From Heterobasidion occidentale (taxonomy: Eukaryota > Basidiomycota > Agaricomycetes > Russulales > Bondarzewiaceae), in contig JBCAQO010000006.1 in the NCBI GenBank assembly GCA_039111635.1, positions 62,001 to 126,000 of the forward strand: a stretch of DNA of 64,000 nucleotides. Direction: 5' to 3'. The notes beneath the pieces were generated by a model. That model was not told the DNA's origin and made no database searches. It saw only the letters and a list, made by a program, of their open reading frames with translations. The position numbers and the translations under genes are program-made. Shown here piece after piece: positions 1 through 11,765 of the stretch (positions are counted from its first letter, which is position 1; every line of letters starts with the position of its first letter).

Positions 1-696
1 ATGAAACGCGATAGGGTCGTTGATTATGACTGACAATCATTGTGAACGACGGAGATCAAGAGATGGACAGTTACACACCTGCGGACATTTTCCTGCACTT
101 CAAGGACTCGTCGTAAAAGATGCCACAGAAAGGAGCACCTGCAGTCTTTCGTAGTCATTGGTGACGTCAATGCATGGAAAAGGAGCTCAGGCAAGCAATG
201 CATGATTTCTAGCAATTGATAGACAACGCAATTGATAGACAACGCTGGAACATAAAATCAATGGGAGCGAACGACAATCTGTAAAGTGTGTCTGACGAGG
301 ACCAACACTGAACGTTCACTGTTCAACCGTCACATCAAACTTAAAATTTTGTCACAGGAGCGCCAACACAAACGCACCACGCAAACGAATACGGCGTCGA
401 GATATTGATTTGGGTTGTAAACCTCTTTTGTTCTAACAACAGACAGAATCAATCAGCATCTATTCTATCTGGTGGTTGAAAGGATTCCGACAACAATGTT
501 TACACATCAGACGAAAGAGAAAGATGTATTTCAACAATACATATTGTACATTGCCGACACGGACTCATACACTGCCGACACGAACGTCCAAACGTTTTAA
601 CGCGATCAGCTTTTGGTAAAATACAATTTTTTTCAGTCAAGTGCTGGAATGTAAATGTAAGGCAATGTTACGAGGAGAAAACGAAACGTACCGTGA

Positions 697-1910
697 TCAT
701 GTTCGACTCTTTCTTTTACCCTTGGTTTTTGCTGACGTACGAGAACGAGCAACATCTTCAGGTGGAGACGACGGAAGAGGTGTTAACGGTGCAGAAGTGA
801 TGTCGTTTGTGTCACCAACACGCTCGCGATAAGAAACATTTTCAACGTCGGGAAGCTGGATCATTGAGGCAAAGTGAACGGGATTAATGCTAGAAATCAT
901 GATCATGAAAAAAGAATATAGAATTTAATATGGAATTACGAACGGCTGAGATACACGCGAACCACGAGAAGCATCAAGCATAGAACCAGAAGAACTGAAG
1001 CGCGGTATAAAACTGTTAGCCAAGATAACAACGAGAATCAACAACATACGATTAAGAGGCTTGCTGAGCACGAGAGACGTCAAATGTGGAAGAGGAAGAA
1101 CTGATAGGGATGTTAGGACAGATTACAAAATTATAGCAAACAATAAACCTAGCGGTTGCATCATTAGAAGCATTTGCATATGCAGCGAACTTTCGACGTT
1201 TTGTGGGTGTTCCCTCCTCTGAAGGAAGCTTTGGCGAAACCCAAGAACCAACACCGAACGTGATGTCTTCGATGGCGATAGCGAGTGATCCGTTCTCGGA
1301 AACGCCACGACAATAGCCAACCACATGAACAGAAGTGTGAAGATTAGGCGACGGTGTTCTATTCCATCTTGCAGTGGATCCGTCAAAAACCGCACTTCAT
1401 AATAAGAAATTCAGTTCGCGCAGATTGAAATGATAGTAAGACGTACAGAAGAGATGAAACACGTGTATCATCTCGGACATACTCGGAAACATCGACAACA
1501 AAGCCCTTTGACGCACGATCGCTAGTCAACGGCTCGCCTTGTGTTCGAACGAATCCCGCCAAACTAGCTGACGTCGCAGAGTAGTCTAGAACACCATCTT
1601 CGTATGTATCCGAGTTTGCGTTGCCAGGATAGGGGTAAACGAAAAGCGCGTCCAACTCGATAACACCGTTTGGAGGAGCATATGCCTTGGCATACGCAAA
1701 AATGATCGAATGCGGAGGAAAAGGAACGTCTCGAGGGGGACTATAAATCCTGAGGCTCGCTTGGATAGGAGGTGCTTTGCGAAAAGTGATAGTTGTGTCG
1801 TACATATAATGATACGTGTTAACAGATTTCTCACCGGCAACTTGCTTGACGGACGACACACGAGATGCCCCCGCAACAGCAAAATTACCGAAGAGATAAA
1901 AATTGGACAT
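697..1910 (-). CDS. Conserved agaricomycete protein of unknown function (4 exons, 340 aa)
   Basis: Four exons on the minus strand, 1910-1447, 1394-1149, 1063-944 and 889-697, join with GT-AG introns in one open frame of 340 codons. The start was placed at the methionine of MSNFYLFGNF rather than at one 27 codons upstream, because similarity to what I remember of this family begins there. The N-terminal part (about residues 1-250) resembles a multicopy family of hypothetical proteins in mushrooms, with the hallmarks FGNFAVAGAS, a YED stretch and EDITFGVGSWV. The C-terminal tail is rich in Pro, Ser and Thr and ends in a basic run (KTKGKRKSRT). No signal peptide is evident, although a hydrophobic patch (LLILVVILA) lies in exon 3. 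The function is unknown. The exon structure is well supported by phase; the family link is from memory. Confidence 0.72.
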
Positions 1911-3047
1911 GGTGATGATGAAGAACGAGGCAGAAATCGAAAGCGGAAACCGTCTGCAACGAGAGCATGACTTCAACATCTCACGAGACATGACGAAGGC
2001 ATGACGTACCTTAATACATCACAGAAAGAATGCGCACAGAAATGCGCACAGACCACCATCTTCAACAGAAACGTTTCATTGAGTCTCCTGAACACGAACA
2101 ATGCTGGTAGAGAAGTGTCAATCAAAAAATATTCACAATATGACGATGTTGCTGAAAACAACAGCATCAGAAAAACGGGAGAAGAGAAAGCGAACACGAC
2201 AAACCGTGCACGTTACCGAACGTGACGAGGCAAGGCGGCTAAAATCAAAAAGGAAACGAGGAATGAGGGCACAAGATCACCAAGCTCATGGATGCACCGA
2301 TAAGGCTATTCAGATACGCAAAGGGGTTAAAAAAGCCGGGTTCGCAAACATGCGTACACGAGATCGCGAGGTTTCTGTTATAGTAGAGTAATCACACTCC
2401 CGATCTTATCAGATCTTATCTCGTTTGAAGATCCATCCACGCTCAAAGTTTTAAGTTCACCGCTTCGAGTGGAAGCCAAGGACACGTACCAGATGTCTTG
2501 TCATGGTGGGGTTTGACAACATTGAATCGTTGTCGTTCGGGCCGCCGCGGCGATTTTATGCTAGCGAGATCTTGTCAAAAGGAGTCCAAGTGACACTTTC
2601 CTTGCTTCGCGAAGGAGGCGTGGCAATGAACATGTACGTCTTTACCGCCCAATATGCTCGTCAGTCATCGTCGTAACTCACGCATCCCACGGATCATGGA
2701 CGCTGTGGCTTCGCACAAAGTAGTTGAGCAGACGGTCTCTAAAGATACTGAACGCCCTCGATCTCGTTTTATCTTCATATAACGAGCAGATTAATCGCCA
2801 TTGTATCAAGGCAATTCAGAGTGAGTTTCTTTCGTTGTTCTTCATGCACGCCAACGTTGTCGCAGCCTGCTTCTCGAAGCTACTCCTTAATACTATTGGT
2901 GATTGATCTCCCGAAACATCTACTTCCGTCACAGACGGCCACGACCCCGCAATGTCTTGCCAAGTACGGGTCAAACATATTTAAAGGGACCCTCCCACGT
3001 CCTGCACGGCTCAAACTCTTCCTCATAGCGACTTGCAACAGCCTGGG
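1911..3047. promoter_or_regulatory. Intergenic region between diverging genes, with a P450 TATA-like box
   Basis: No ORF here looks real. The region separates a minus-strand gene (start 1910) from the plus-strand P450 (start 3048), so it should hold both promoters. A TATTTAAA box lies at 2978-2985, about 70 bases before the P450 start codon, within the usual fungal range. Nothing equally clear was seen on the minus strand. The cytosine- and adenine-rich bases between it and the ATG are compatible with a short 5' UTR. Confidence 0.45.
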
Positions 3048-5172
3048 ATGGAAACCATCATTGTTGTCGCAGCTCTCTGCATATCTCTCGTTTTCTTTGT
3101 TCGCAGGACTCGTCGTCCGCCTCTCCCGCCTGGCCCTAAGTCGCCTTGGTTTGGATTTGGTCAACCTTCTGTACCCGCATCATATCCATGGAAGACATAC
3201 GAGGAATGGCGGAAAATCTATGGTATTCCCCTTCATCCTTCAGCACTGGAAATACGCATACAATGCCGTTGCGCATCACAGGCGATATAGTTTTCTACTA
3301 TGCTTTTGGAAATCCCGTCGCCATCATCAACTCGCGCAAGGTCGCTGATGATCTCCTCGAGAAGCGTGGGGCTATCTATTCTTCGCGGCCTTCCAGGACG
3401 ATGATGAGAGATCTGTTAGTCGTCAGCTTTTCGATCACAGTCTTGAACCTCTTGACGTGATCTGTTCTGCAGGATGGGCTGGTCATGGTCATTCGGCGGA
3501 ATGCCATATGGCGAATCGTGGAGAAAGTATCGCGGCACCTTCCAGAAACATTTCCGCTCTCGCACCGTAGCCCGGTACGAGCCGATTCAGCTCAAGGAGG
3601 TTCAGACCCTTCTTCTCAACCTGAGCCGATCTCCCGAAGAATATTTACATCACATGCGGAGGTATAGTTGTGGCATCTCCCTTTACCCTCGCGCTGTACG
3701 AATCTGTAACATGTTACATGACACTATCTAGGAATGCCGCAGCGATCGTCATGAAGATCAACTACGACCATGACATCGCAGAAGAGGGAGACATCTATGT
3801 GGACTTGGCGGAAAAAGCCATGGAAAGCGTAGCCCAAGCAGCAATTCATGGGACTTTTGTGGTCGACTACGTGCCCATCCGTGAGCTACATCACGTCCTT
3901 TTGGTCTCACAGGCCTGACATCGTGGGATGCAGTAAAGTATGTCCCGAGCTGGTTCCCAGGTGCTCAATTCAAGCGGCAGGCAAAAGAATGGCGCAAGCT
4001 GTCGGATGCGATGCTGCAAAAACCTTTCGAGATGGTCAAGCAGAAAATGGTATACATCTCACTTTCAAAACACGCTGTTCTCGCATCTGAGACGCGGTCA
4101 GGCATCTGGAACAGCAGGACCGTGTGTCACTACGTTGGAAATTGAAGAGGCTGCCCACGAGGAGGATGTGGACGTGACGATGACCCAGGGCGTTGCTGCT
4201 GTGTCCTACGCGGGTACGATCACAACGCTTCTCTCCTCTATTGCTGAAACGAGTATGTCTCATCGCAACGATAACAGCTGGTGCTGATACGGCAAGTCCA
4301 TTTTCCGATGAGGCCGTACTACACGACTTACAGACACCCACCAGACAGTCGCTGCCGTCATCTCATTCTTCTTTGCCATGATGACCCACCCCGAAATACA
4401 GCGCCGGGCCCAGGAAGAAATCGATCGCGTCGTGGGCACAGACCGTCTCCCCACTTTCGAAGATCGTAGCCGGCTGCCCTTCGTCACTTGCATCTCCTGG
4501 GAAATCTTACGATGGAACCCTATCGCACCTCTGGGGGTTGCTCATGCGACAGTCCAAGATGACGTCTACGAAGGACACTGGATCCCAAAGGGCACATCGC
4601 TCATCCCGAATATTTGGTTTGTCTATACCTGTTGGGCAGCATCCCTCTCTTGACTGAAGTGCTACCTCACAGGAGAATGTTCCACGACGAAACCAAATAC
4701 CCGAATCCCTCCCAATTCGATCCCCAGCGATTCGCGGACGAAGCCAGGAACACCGCACTCGGGATAAACGAGCTCCCCCTGATGACCTTCGGTTTCGGAC
4801 GCCGGTCAGTACGCACTGTGCAATGTGCGAACTGACTGTTTGGAATCGCACACCGACGCTTTCCTTGCTTTTCGCAGGATATGTCCTGGCCGCTGGCTCG
4901 CGCTGGACACTATATGGATCACCATCGCGTCGGTCTTGGCAGTCTACAACATCTCCAAGCCGAAGGACGGGAACGGCGTCGATATCGAACAGTCCGTCAA
5001 GTTCACCGGCGTCGCGATAAGGTACGCCGCACCGCTCGGCCGACAATACTTGGGTTCTCTGACATCCGACATCATGAACAGCCGGCCGGAGCCATTCAAG
5101 TGCCTGTTCATCCCCCGTTCGAAAGAGGCTTTGGCTCTCATAACGAAGGGGGATGGCCAGACAGTCGCGTGA
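3048..5172 (+). CDS. Cytochrome P450 monooxygenase (10 exons, 533 aa)
   Basis: Ten exons (3048-3222, 3282-3414, 3473-3661, 3732-3880, 3934-4049, 4102-4213, 4278-4295, 4334-4616, 4673-4804, 4878-5172) join in perfect phase to 533 codons, typical of a microsomal fungal P450. A short N-terminal membrane anchor (about residues 3-16) is followed by a basic stretch and the proline hinge PPLPPGPK. Helix I has AGADT (292-296). ExxR is EILR (354-357). The haem-binding loop is FGFGRRICPG, with the axial ligand at Cys438. It should hydroxylate a small hydrophobic substrate at the ER using electrons from P450 reductase. The overall pattern resembles mushroom P450s annotated as O-methylsterigmatocystin-oxidoreductase-like; the substrate cannot be deduced. 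Exon 7 is an 18-base microexon. There is no sign of a biosynthetic cluster around it. All motifs and splice phases are intact. Confidence 0.93.
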
Positions 5173-6527
5173 CGCGCAATGGACATCGTCCTCTCGGGGA
5201 TCCTCCATCAGAAATACCCTCATCATTCTGCAGTGTGATTTAACGATGACGTGCGATTGCAATACCAGATACATATACTACATTGAACAATGGGCCGTGC
5301 TGATCCTTTCGCGTGGCCGGCCGTGTTTCGATCCAGGCTGACCGTGACGACCTCAGCCTGGAATGCTAGATCCGCACATGCATGCGTGCTGAAACAAGTA
5401 TACGCATCAGAACGCAGCCGAACGGACGGCAGAGTCGTCATCAATCGCTTTCGCAAACGGCACCTTCACCTTCTACACGACAGACACGGCCGAGCACCGC
5501 TCCAACTCCAACTCAAACCCAAAAAGCTAATAAGCCAAAAGGCAACTGTAGAAGCGACAAGAAAGACGAACATAAACAAGCAGAAATATATAATAAAACA
5601 TACACGCACGCAGCCTCCAAGGGCGCTAATACACACACGCAGAGGGCCGGAGATCCGACCAGCCCATGGACTCCCATGTGCGAATACTGTCCGATGGCAT
5701 CGCGGGAGCGCTACAGGCACAAAATCTGAACGCGGACGAGAGAAGGAGGATGAGGATGCGGATGAGGATGAGGATGAGGACGATACGCGGGCGCGGAAAA
5801 ACGGATAACGAAAGGCGGGGTGACGGGATGGGTACATATATACGACAGAATAGGGACAGGGAATGGACAGGGAAGCACGGGACGCGAAGGACCGGGAGCT
5901 ACGATCGAAGACCAGAACATATATATATAAGAGAACGGACGAGCGATTCGAACGGAAGGGAGGATCGCGATGGCGATGGCGATGGCGACGAAGGAGCGAC
6001 TATTTACACGTGTGTGGAGGTGGACGGGACAACACGAGGACTGACGATGATAACCACAACGACGACGACAATAATAACAACAACAACAAAAACGGAGCCT
6101 ACAAGGGAGGGAGGCAGGGAGGCGGAGACACGGGGGCTATTTGGGATCGAGTGATCGCGGGAAAGGTCGCACGGAGGAACGCAAAAAAAAACAAAAGATC
6201 GAATAGCGCCAGAAATGGATGAAAAAATAAGAGTTACACGGCAAGGGACGGCGCGCAGCCGGAGGCAGGTGAGGGAAGGGAATTGCATAGGCGTACAAGA
6301 ATGCAGGAGACAGAAAAAAGAGGCGACGATGCGAAAGTGATGCGCGAGCGGGCCGCGAACGAGGCCGCGAACGGGAACGGGAACGGGATAGTACACGTAG
6401 ATATGGATGTCCTAGAGGAGGAGAGAAGGAAATAAATGAACAGGCGGCCGGGCATGGAGGCAATCGTCAGCGTGTGGCGAGGAGGATAGCACGGCGGCGC
6501 GCCCGGGCGCGCATACAACGACACGCA
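5173..6527. repeat. Tail-to-tail intergenic region with purine-rich low-complexity DNA
   Basis: This lies between the P450 stop and the end of the minus-strand ankyrin gene, so it should contain both 3' ends. It has simple-sequence tracts: GATGAG-type hexamers at about 5746-5790, GATGGC-type repeats at about 5966-5992, and a GACGAC/AATAAC/AACAAC tract at about 6055-6092. Several long open frames cross it, but they are Arg/Asp- or Pro/Ser-rich translations of these tracts and share no recognisable protein. No gene is called. Confidence 0.55.
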
Positions 6528-9500
6528 TCACCGCCCCTTCAACGTCTGCATCAGCGACTTGAGCCCCCCGCCCAGCCTATGCCCATGCGACCTCGGCTGC
6601 TGCTGCAGCTGCTGGCCCCCTGCACTCCCCTGCTTCCCCGCTCCCGCCCCAGCGCCAGCAACGAGCTCCCCCCCGACGAACCCCATCCTCGCGAGCTTAT
6701 TCGCCCTCGAGAAATGGTTCTGCCGCGGCCGCTCCCGATCGCCCTCGCTCGCGCGCAGCAGATCGTTGTACGTCTCCTGCTGCGGCGCCGTGAACACGCG
6801 GAAGAGCTCGACCCCGCCGCCGACGTCGTCCACGCCTCCAGGCCCGCCGCCGCGTCCGTCCGCACCGTCGACTCCCAGGCCGAGCCCGGGCGCAGGTCTG
6901 CCGCCGCCCGCGGCTCCATACCCGGCGTAATCCCGCTTCGGATCCGGCGTCCGCGAGCGCATGCGCGCGGTCGGGGTCGGGCGCAGCGTATCAATATCGA
7001 GCGCAGGCACGGGCGTGGCTGTCGTCGTTGTCGTCATCGTCGTGAATGTCGCAGGTGCGGGCGATAGCTTTCCCGGCGCCCCTGAACTCGGCGACGAAAC
7101 GAGAACGGGCGGGGGCGACGCGTCTTCCCCCTGCAGAGGGCTCGCGTGCGACTGCGCAGAGCGCGTCTGGACGGGCGTCGCGCTTAGGTCCGACGCGTCC
7201 CCATCGACGAGATCCGCCTCGTCAGCCTCGTCGCGTTTGAGAGAGCCCGGCGACCCCGCATACGCACCGCCGTACAGGCCGGACGGTGCGGCGGACTGCG
7301 AGCGGTGGTGGCGCGTCGCGCGCGGTGCGGGGGGACTCGAGTCGGAAGCTATCGTGTCGTCGCGACGATCAAAGAGAACGAATCAGCGTTCGAGCTCGCT
7401 TTCCACGCAGTCAAACAGAGCCGGACGCACCTTCGTCCCCGGGGACCCCGCCGCTCGTGTGCGGCCTGCGCACCTTCGGCGGCCGCTCTTTTGCCCCGCG
7501 CGGCGACGATCCTGCCCCCGCGCCCCGTCCTCGCGGACTCCCAGGCGACCGGCGCGGACCCTCCAGGCTCCCATGCCTCTGATACTGCTCCCCGCCCTGC
7601 CGACGCCACTGCGGCCCCGCGCCGCCCGCGAGCCCCAGCCCGGCCATCGCCGCCTCGCGGTCCATCGTCGCGCTCGCCGACCGCGCCTTCACGCCGTACG
7701 GCCGCTCCGCCCCGACGCCCGCGCCCGCGCCCTCGCCGCCCTCGACGTCAAACGCGACGACCTCAATGCCCGCGCTCGCACTCGCGCTGACGCTGCGCTC
7801 CATGTCCCGGCTCCACCCCTTCCCCCTCCCACGCCGCCGCTCCTTCTCCCGCTCCCACTGCCTTTCCCGCGCCCGCTCCTTCTCCCTCTCGCGCTCCTTC
7901 CCGCGCTCCATCTCCATCTTCAGCCGCCGCTCTAGCGCCAAGCTCTCTCCATACGCCGCCAGCCGCGCGCTCAACGGCAACCCTTGCTGCTGGTGCTGTC
8001 CCGGCCCCTGCCCGGCGTCCGCTCCCCCCGCAGCCGCACCCACGCTCGTCCCCGCGCCCACAGCGCCCGCGTCGCCGCCCGCCTCCAGCTCGAGGATCGA
8101 CTGCTCCGCACGCGCCACAAGCGCCTCCGCCTGCGCGTGCGACGAGATCGCGCGGATGTCGATATCGAGCGGCGCGTGCGCCCGCCGCCCGCCCACGCCC
8201 GTCCCCGACAGCCCCAGCCCGAACGCCGCGTCGTAGTACTCGCGCTCCTTCTCCGCGCCCCCGCGCCCCTCCCCCGCGTCGTCCTCGACCAGCTCGAGCT
8301 CCTGCGCCGCCTGCCCAGGCGAAGCAACGACGGGGCCCGTCAGCACCGTCCCGAGCGCGCCCGCGGGCGTCGCGGGCGCGCCGCCGCTCGCGGTGCTCGC
8401 GGTCGTGCCGACGCTGAGCGTCGCGCTGCTCATCGAGTCCCCGCGCAGCCGGCCGTCGCCGGCGCCCATGAACCCGAACATGCTCGCGCCCGTGGAGGGC
8501 GGCGAGAGGTCCGGGCGGCGCGGGGGCGACGGCGGCGGCGGCAACGGCGAGCCATGATCTTGCGTGAACGTGTACGTGTCGGGGCTGACGTGGTTGCGCT
8601 CCCCATCGAGGAAGACGCCCTGGCCCATCATCGGCGGCGGGGGGAGGAGCGCCGGGGCGATGCCAGACGCGACGTCGGCGCTTGTGCTGTCTTGCTCCGG
8701 GTGCGGATCCGGGCGCGGATCCTCCAGCGGCGACAGCTGTGACGTCTGCGATTGTCCGCGCGAGCGCAGTCCGCCCGTCCTCAGCGATGGCTTCGGGGAC
8801 CCTTCTTCGCCTACGCCGAGCCCCATCCTACTCGGGATGGGCTGGCCGTACTCTTCTTCCTCTTCCTCCTCTTCGTCTTCCCGTTGCCGATCGCGCGGCG
8901 ATGATGGTAGTTTGGCCCCGGCGCTTTCGACCCCCGGCGGCTGAGAACTGTTTGACCCGCTCGACGAGCCCGAGGACGACGAGTCGAACCTGAGCGCCAT
9001 CGGCGGCGGCTGGCTCGCAGACCCGGACCCACTCCCGGACCGCCCGTGCGCCCTGTGCAGTATCCCCATGCCGATCCCAGGCCGCGGACTGTCCGGCGGA
9101 CTCTGCCCGTGGCTCGCGCCCTGTCCGTCGGTCGCGGTGCTGTGGTTATTGATGGCGGCGGCGGCGACGCTGGTGCTGCTGCTGCCGGCGCCCCCGGCAC
9201 TCTCGCCCTCCCCGCCCCCTTCTTGAACAGATTCAGCAGCGAATACTTCGACCCCAGCTTCCGCGGCGTCGTGCGCACGCTCCCGCCCCCCTCGCTCGCG
9301 CCCGTCCCCGCCGAACTCGGCCTCCGCGACGACGCGGACGAGAACGGCGACCGCCACGCCTGGCTCTGGCTCGAGCCCTCTTCGTGCGTGTGCGGCAGCG
9401 ACGGCCGCCGCTCCCACCTCGCGCCCTCAGGCGTCCCCGGCGCGTCCGGGAAGGCGTCGCCGAACACGGACGCCGCGGGGGTGGGGGAGGACGAGTGCCC

Positions 9501-10964
9501 GCTGCCTGCCGCCTTGAACAGGCTGATGGCGTTCTCGATCGAATGCTTGACGTGCAGCCGCCTACTCCGCAAGCCCGGGCAGTCCGGCGCGTCGCACGCA
9601 CAGAACGAGCCGTGCCGCTCCCGCTGCGCCCGCCCCACGCTCTCCAGCCCGCTCGTCCCCAGCGACTGGCCGTCCTCCTCGTAGTCCTCCCCCGCCGGCC
9701 GCGACTCCAGATCCCGATCCCGCTCGCGCACCCACGCCCCGATCGCGTCTGCGCACCCGAGCCACCCGTTCTGCCGCGCGATCATCTCCGGCGTCACCCC
9801 GTGCTTGTCCGCCCTGTCCGCGCGCGCGCCGCGCTGCAGCAGCGTGAGCGCGACGCCCGTGTGGCCGTTGGCGGCCGCGAAGTGCAGCGGTGTCGAGCCG
9901 GTGGTGCCGATGGCGATGTTGGACGGATGGGAGGGGTGGGACGCGTGATGAGGGAGGTGATGGTGCGCGGTGCGTGGGGGCGCGGAGTATTTGCGGGGGA
10001 GTCTGTAATAGGGAGGTGTCATTGTTCGAACGTCAAGGATAGAAAAAATGGAACAGGAGGTCGGAAACGAGGAGACGGAATATAGACCCGTGTGCGCTCT
10101 AACACCGTCCGCTGTGTGCACCCGAGCCGAGATGCAAGATGCAGGACTGCCGAACACGAGGTCGTGCGGGATCGAGGTCGAAGCGGGGGAGCGTTCCTGC
10201 TCCTGATCAGACAGGCCCCGATGCCGACTCTAATCATAGAGCGACCACGACGCCCAAACCCAATTGCCCTATCCCCACACAGGGGGCGACGCCTCGAGGC
10301 AAGGAGAGGAGGGGCCCCTCGGACACGTGTTTCTGCACATTTAGCGTGCTTAGGCGAGGCCGTACCGCACTGGATGAGCGTCGACTGCGAATGACGTCAA
10401 ACAGGACGCAAAGCGTCGAGAGATGACATCGGGGTCTGTGGAGAAGATAACGCATCGGAGAGGGGACGGCGCGATGCGATCGTGGGCGCGAGGCGCCACA
10501 ACACGCAAAACTGCTTATTGTCTTCTCGATAGAGAGCTATCGCGCAAAGTCCGCTCGGGCAAGGCTCGAAACGGGGCCGTTCGAGCGTCGAGGCGGAAGA
10601 AGGGAAGCCGGGAAGACGAAGGGCGGTCGCTCACCTAGGAGCGTTAACATCGGCACCGCTGTCGATGAGGAGCTTGACGACGAGCTCGTTGCCGCCGGAG
10701 CAGGCGGCGTGGAGGGGGAGGACGCCGTCGAGAACGGAGTTGATGGGTTGTCCGTGGGAGAGGGCGTACTTGACGAGGCCAATGTTGCCTGTCGCAGCGG
10801 CCGAGTGGAGGCCCAGGTGGGGGACTGTGCGGCGGGGTGTGCGGCGGGAAAGGCGAGGTCAATCGGGGAAGGGGGAGGGGGGCGAGAGGAGGAAGGGAGG
10901 GCGTACATTCTGTAGTGACGTTGTATTTTGCCTCTGCTTTCTGGGTCTTGGAGGTGCCAGGCAT
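6528..10964 (-). CDS. Large ankyrin-repeat protein with low-complexity tail (4 exons, about 1213 aa, one apparent 1-base deletion)
   Basis: Exons 10964-10907, 10824-10635, 10002-7431 and 7348-6528 join in phase apart from one break. The N-terminus (MPGTSKTQKAEAKYNVTT) leads into three ankyrin repeats: LHSAAATGNIGLVKYALSHG, LPLHAACSGGNELVVKLLI and TPLHFAAANGHTGVALTLL (roughly residues 20-145). Then come a short conserved block (ENAISLFKAAG, YSLLNLFKKG) and about 900 residues of Ser/Pro/Gly/Arg-rich sequence with an acidic run and an Arg/Glu-rich coiled stretch (EREREKERARER). Ankyrin repeats normally bind other proteins; the likely role is a cytoplasmic or nuclear scaffold, but the partner is unknown. 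At 9215-9219 a run of five Cs (Gs on the coding strand) needs one more base to keep the frame. With it, the total is exactly 1214 codons. Intron 2 is long (632 bases). Confidence 0.82.
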
Positions 10965-11738
10965 GCTGGGCACGGTGCGTGTGGTGCGCCCAAGAGGGGA
11001 ACGCGGGGGGGTGGGGGAGATGAAAGTCGATAGGGGTGACTTGGAGCGCGCGCGCACGCTAGCGGTGGAGCGTTGTGCGTGCTGCGGTGCGCTGTGGATA
11101 ATTGGTGTGCAAGGCGGGATGGGGGAGGAGACGGGGGGGACGGTTGTGGTGGAGGAGAAGGGAGGAGAGATGGGGCGCGAACTCGGGGCTAGAGGAGGAG
11201 TGGATGCATCTAAGCGAGTGGCGCTCGTTGCGCGGAGCGGTAATCGAACAAGTCGGCGTTCGCCCCGCCATCTCCTCGCTCCCCGCGTCCCCTTCCCCCA
11301 ATCACATTGCTTCCGCACGCTCTCTCCGGGGTCCCTCTCCCCTTCCATTTTCGCTCCATTTCGCGGAGGGCGCTGTCCCGGGTCGCACCTCCGTTCCAAT
11401 CTCGCCTTCGGTCACGCCCTGCTGCTCCCTGTCACGACGTTCAACGTCCTTCCCAGCAATTGCGCGGACGTGGCGGCGCGCAGACATTTGGCCAACTACA
11501 AGAAACGTCTCTGCTAGCCCCAAGAGGCCGCTCCCCCGACTTCCCTTCTCTCTCCCTCATCGCATCGCGTCCAGCGTTCTCAGAACGCGAACGCGAACTC
11601 ATCCCCACACTGCCCCCAACTCGCCGGAATCGCCCGCGCCGTACTGGCTTCCGACTCGGCACAGATCGGCATTGGGCTGCTGGGCAACGCATCCACGGCG
11701 CTCCCACGGACGCTCATCCAGAAGGTTCAGCCAGTCCG

Positions 11739-11765
11739 TCAGCCAGCCAGCCAGCCAGCCAGCCG
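11739..11765. repeat. AGCC tetranucleotide microsatellite
   Basis: A run of tandem AGCC units, about six copies, in the gene-poor stretch upstream of the ankyrin gene. It is probably neutral simple-sequence DNA and a likely length polymorphism. Confidence 0.8.

Noticed and set aside
3048..5172. Secondary-metabolite cluster around the P450
   Set aside because: The neighbours (a conserved unknown protein and an ankyrin protein) include no synthase, terpene cyclase or transporter.
5290..6222. Plus-strand coding genes in the P450 3' flank
   Set aside because: The frames are biased translations of GATGAG, GATGGC and AACAAC tracts with no domain.
6474..8944. Long plus-strand open frames rich in Arg, Pro and Ala opposite the ankyrin gene
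   Set aside because: They are antisense shadows of a GC-rich minus-strand exon; the minus strand has ankyrin repeats, correct splice phases and a coherent tail.
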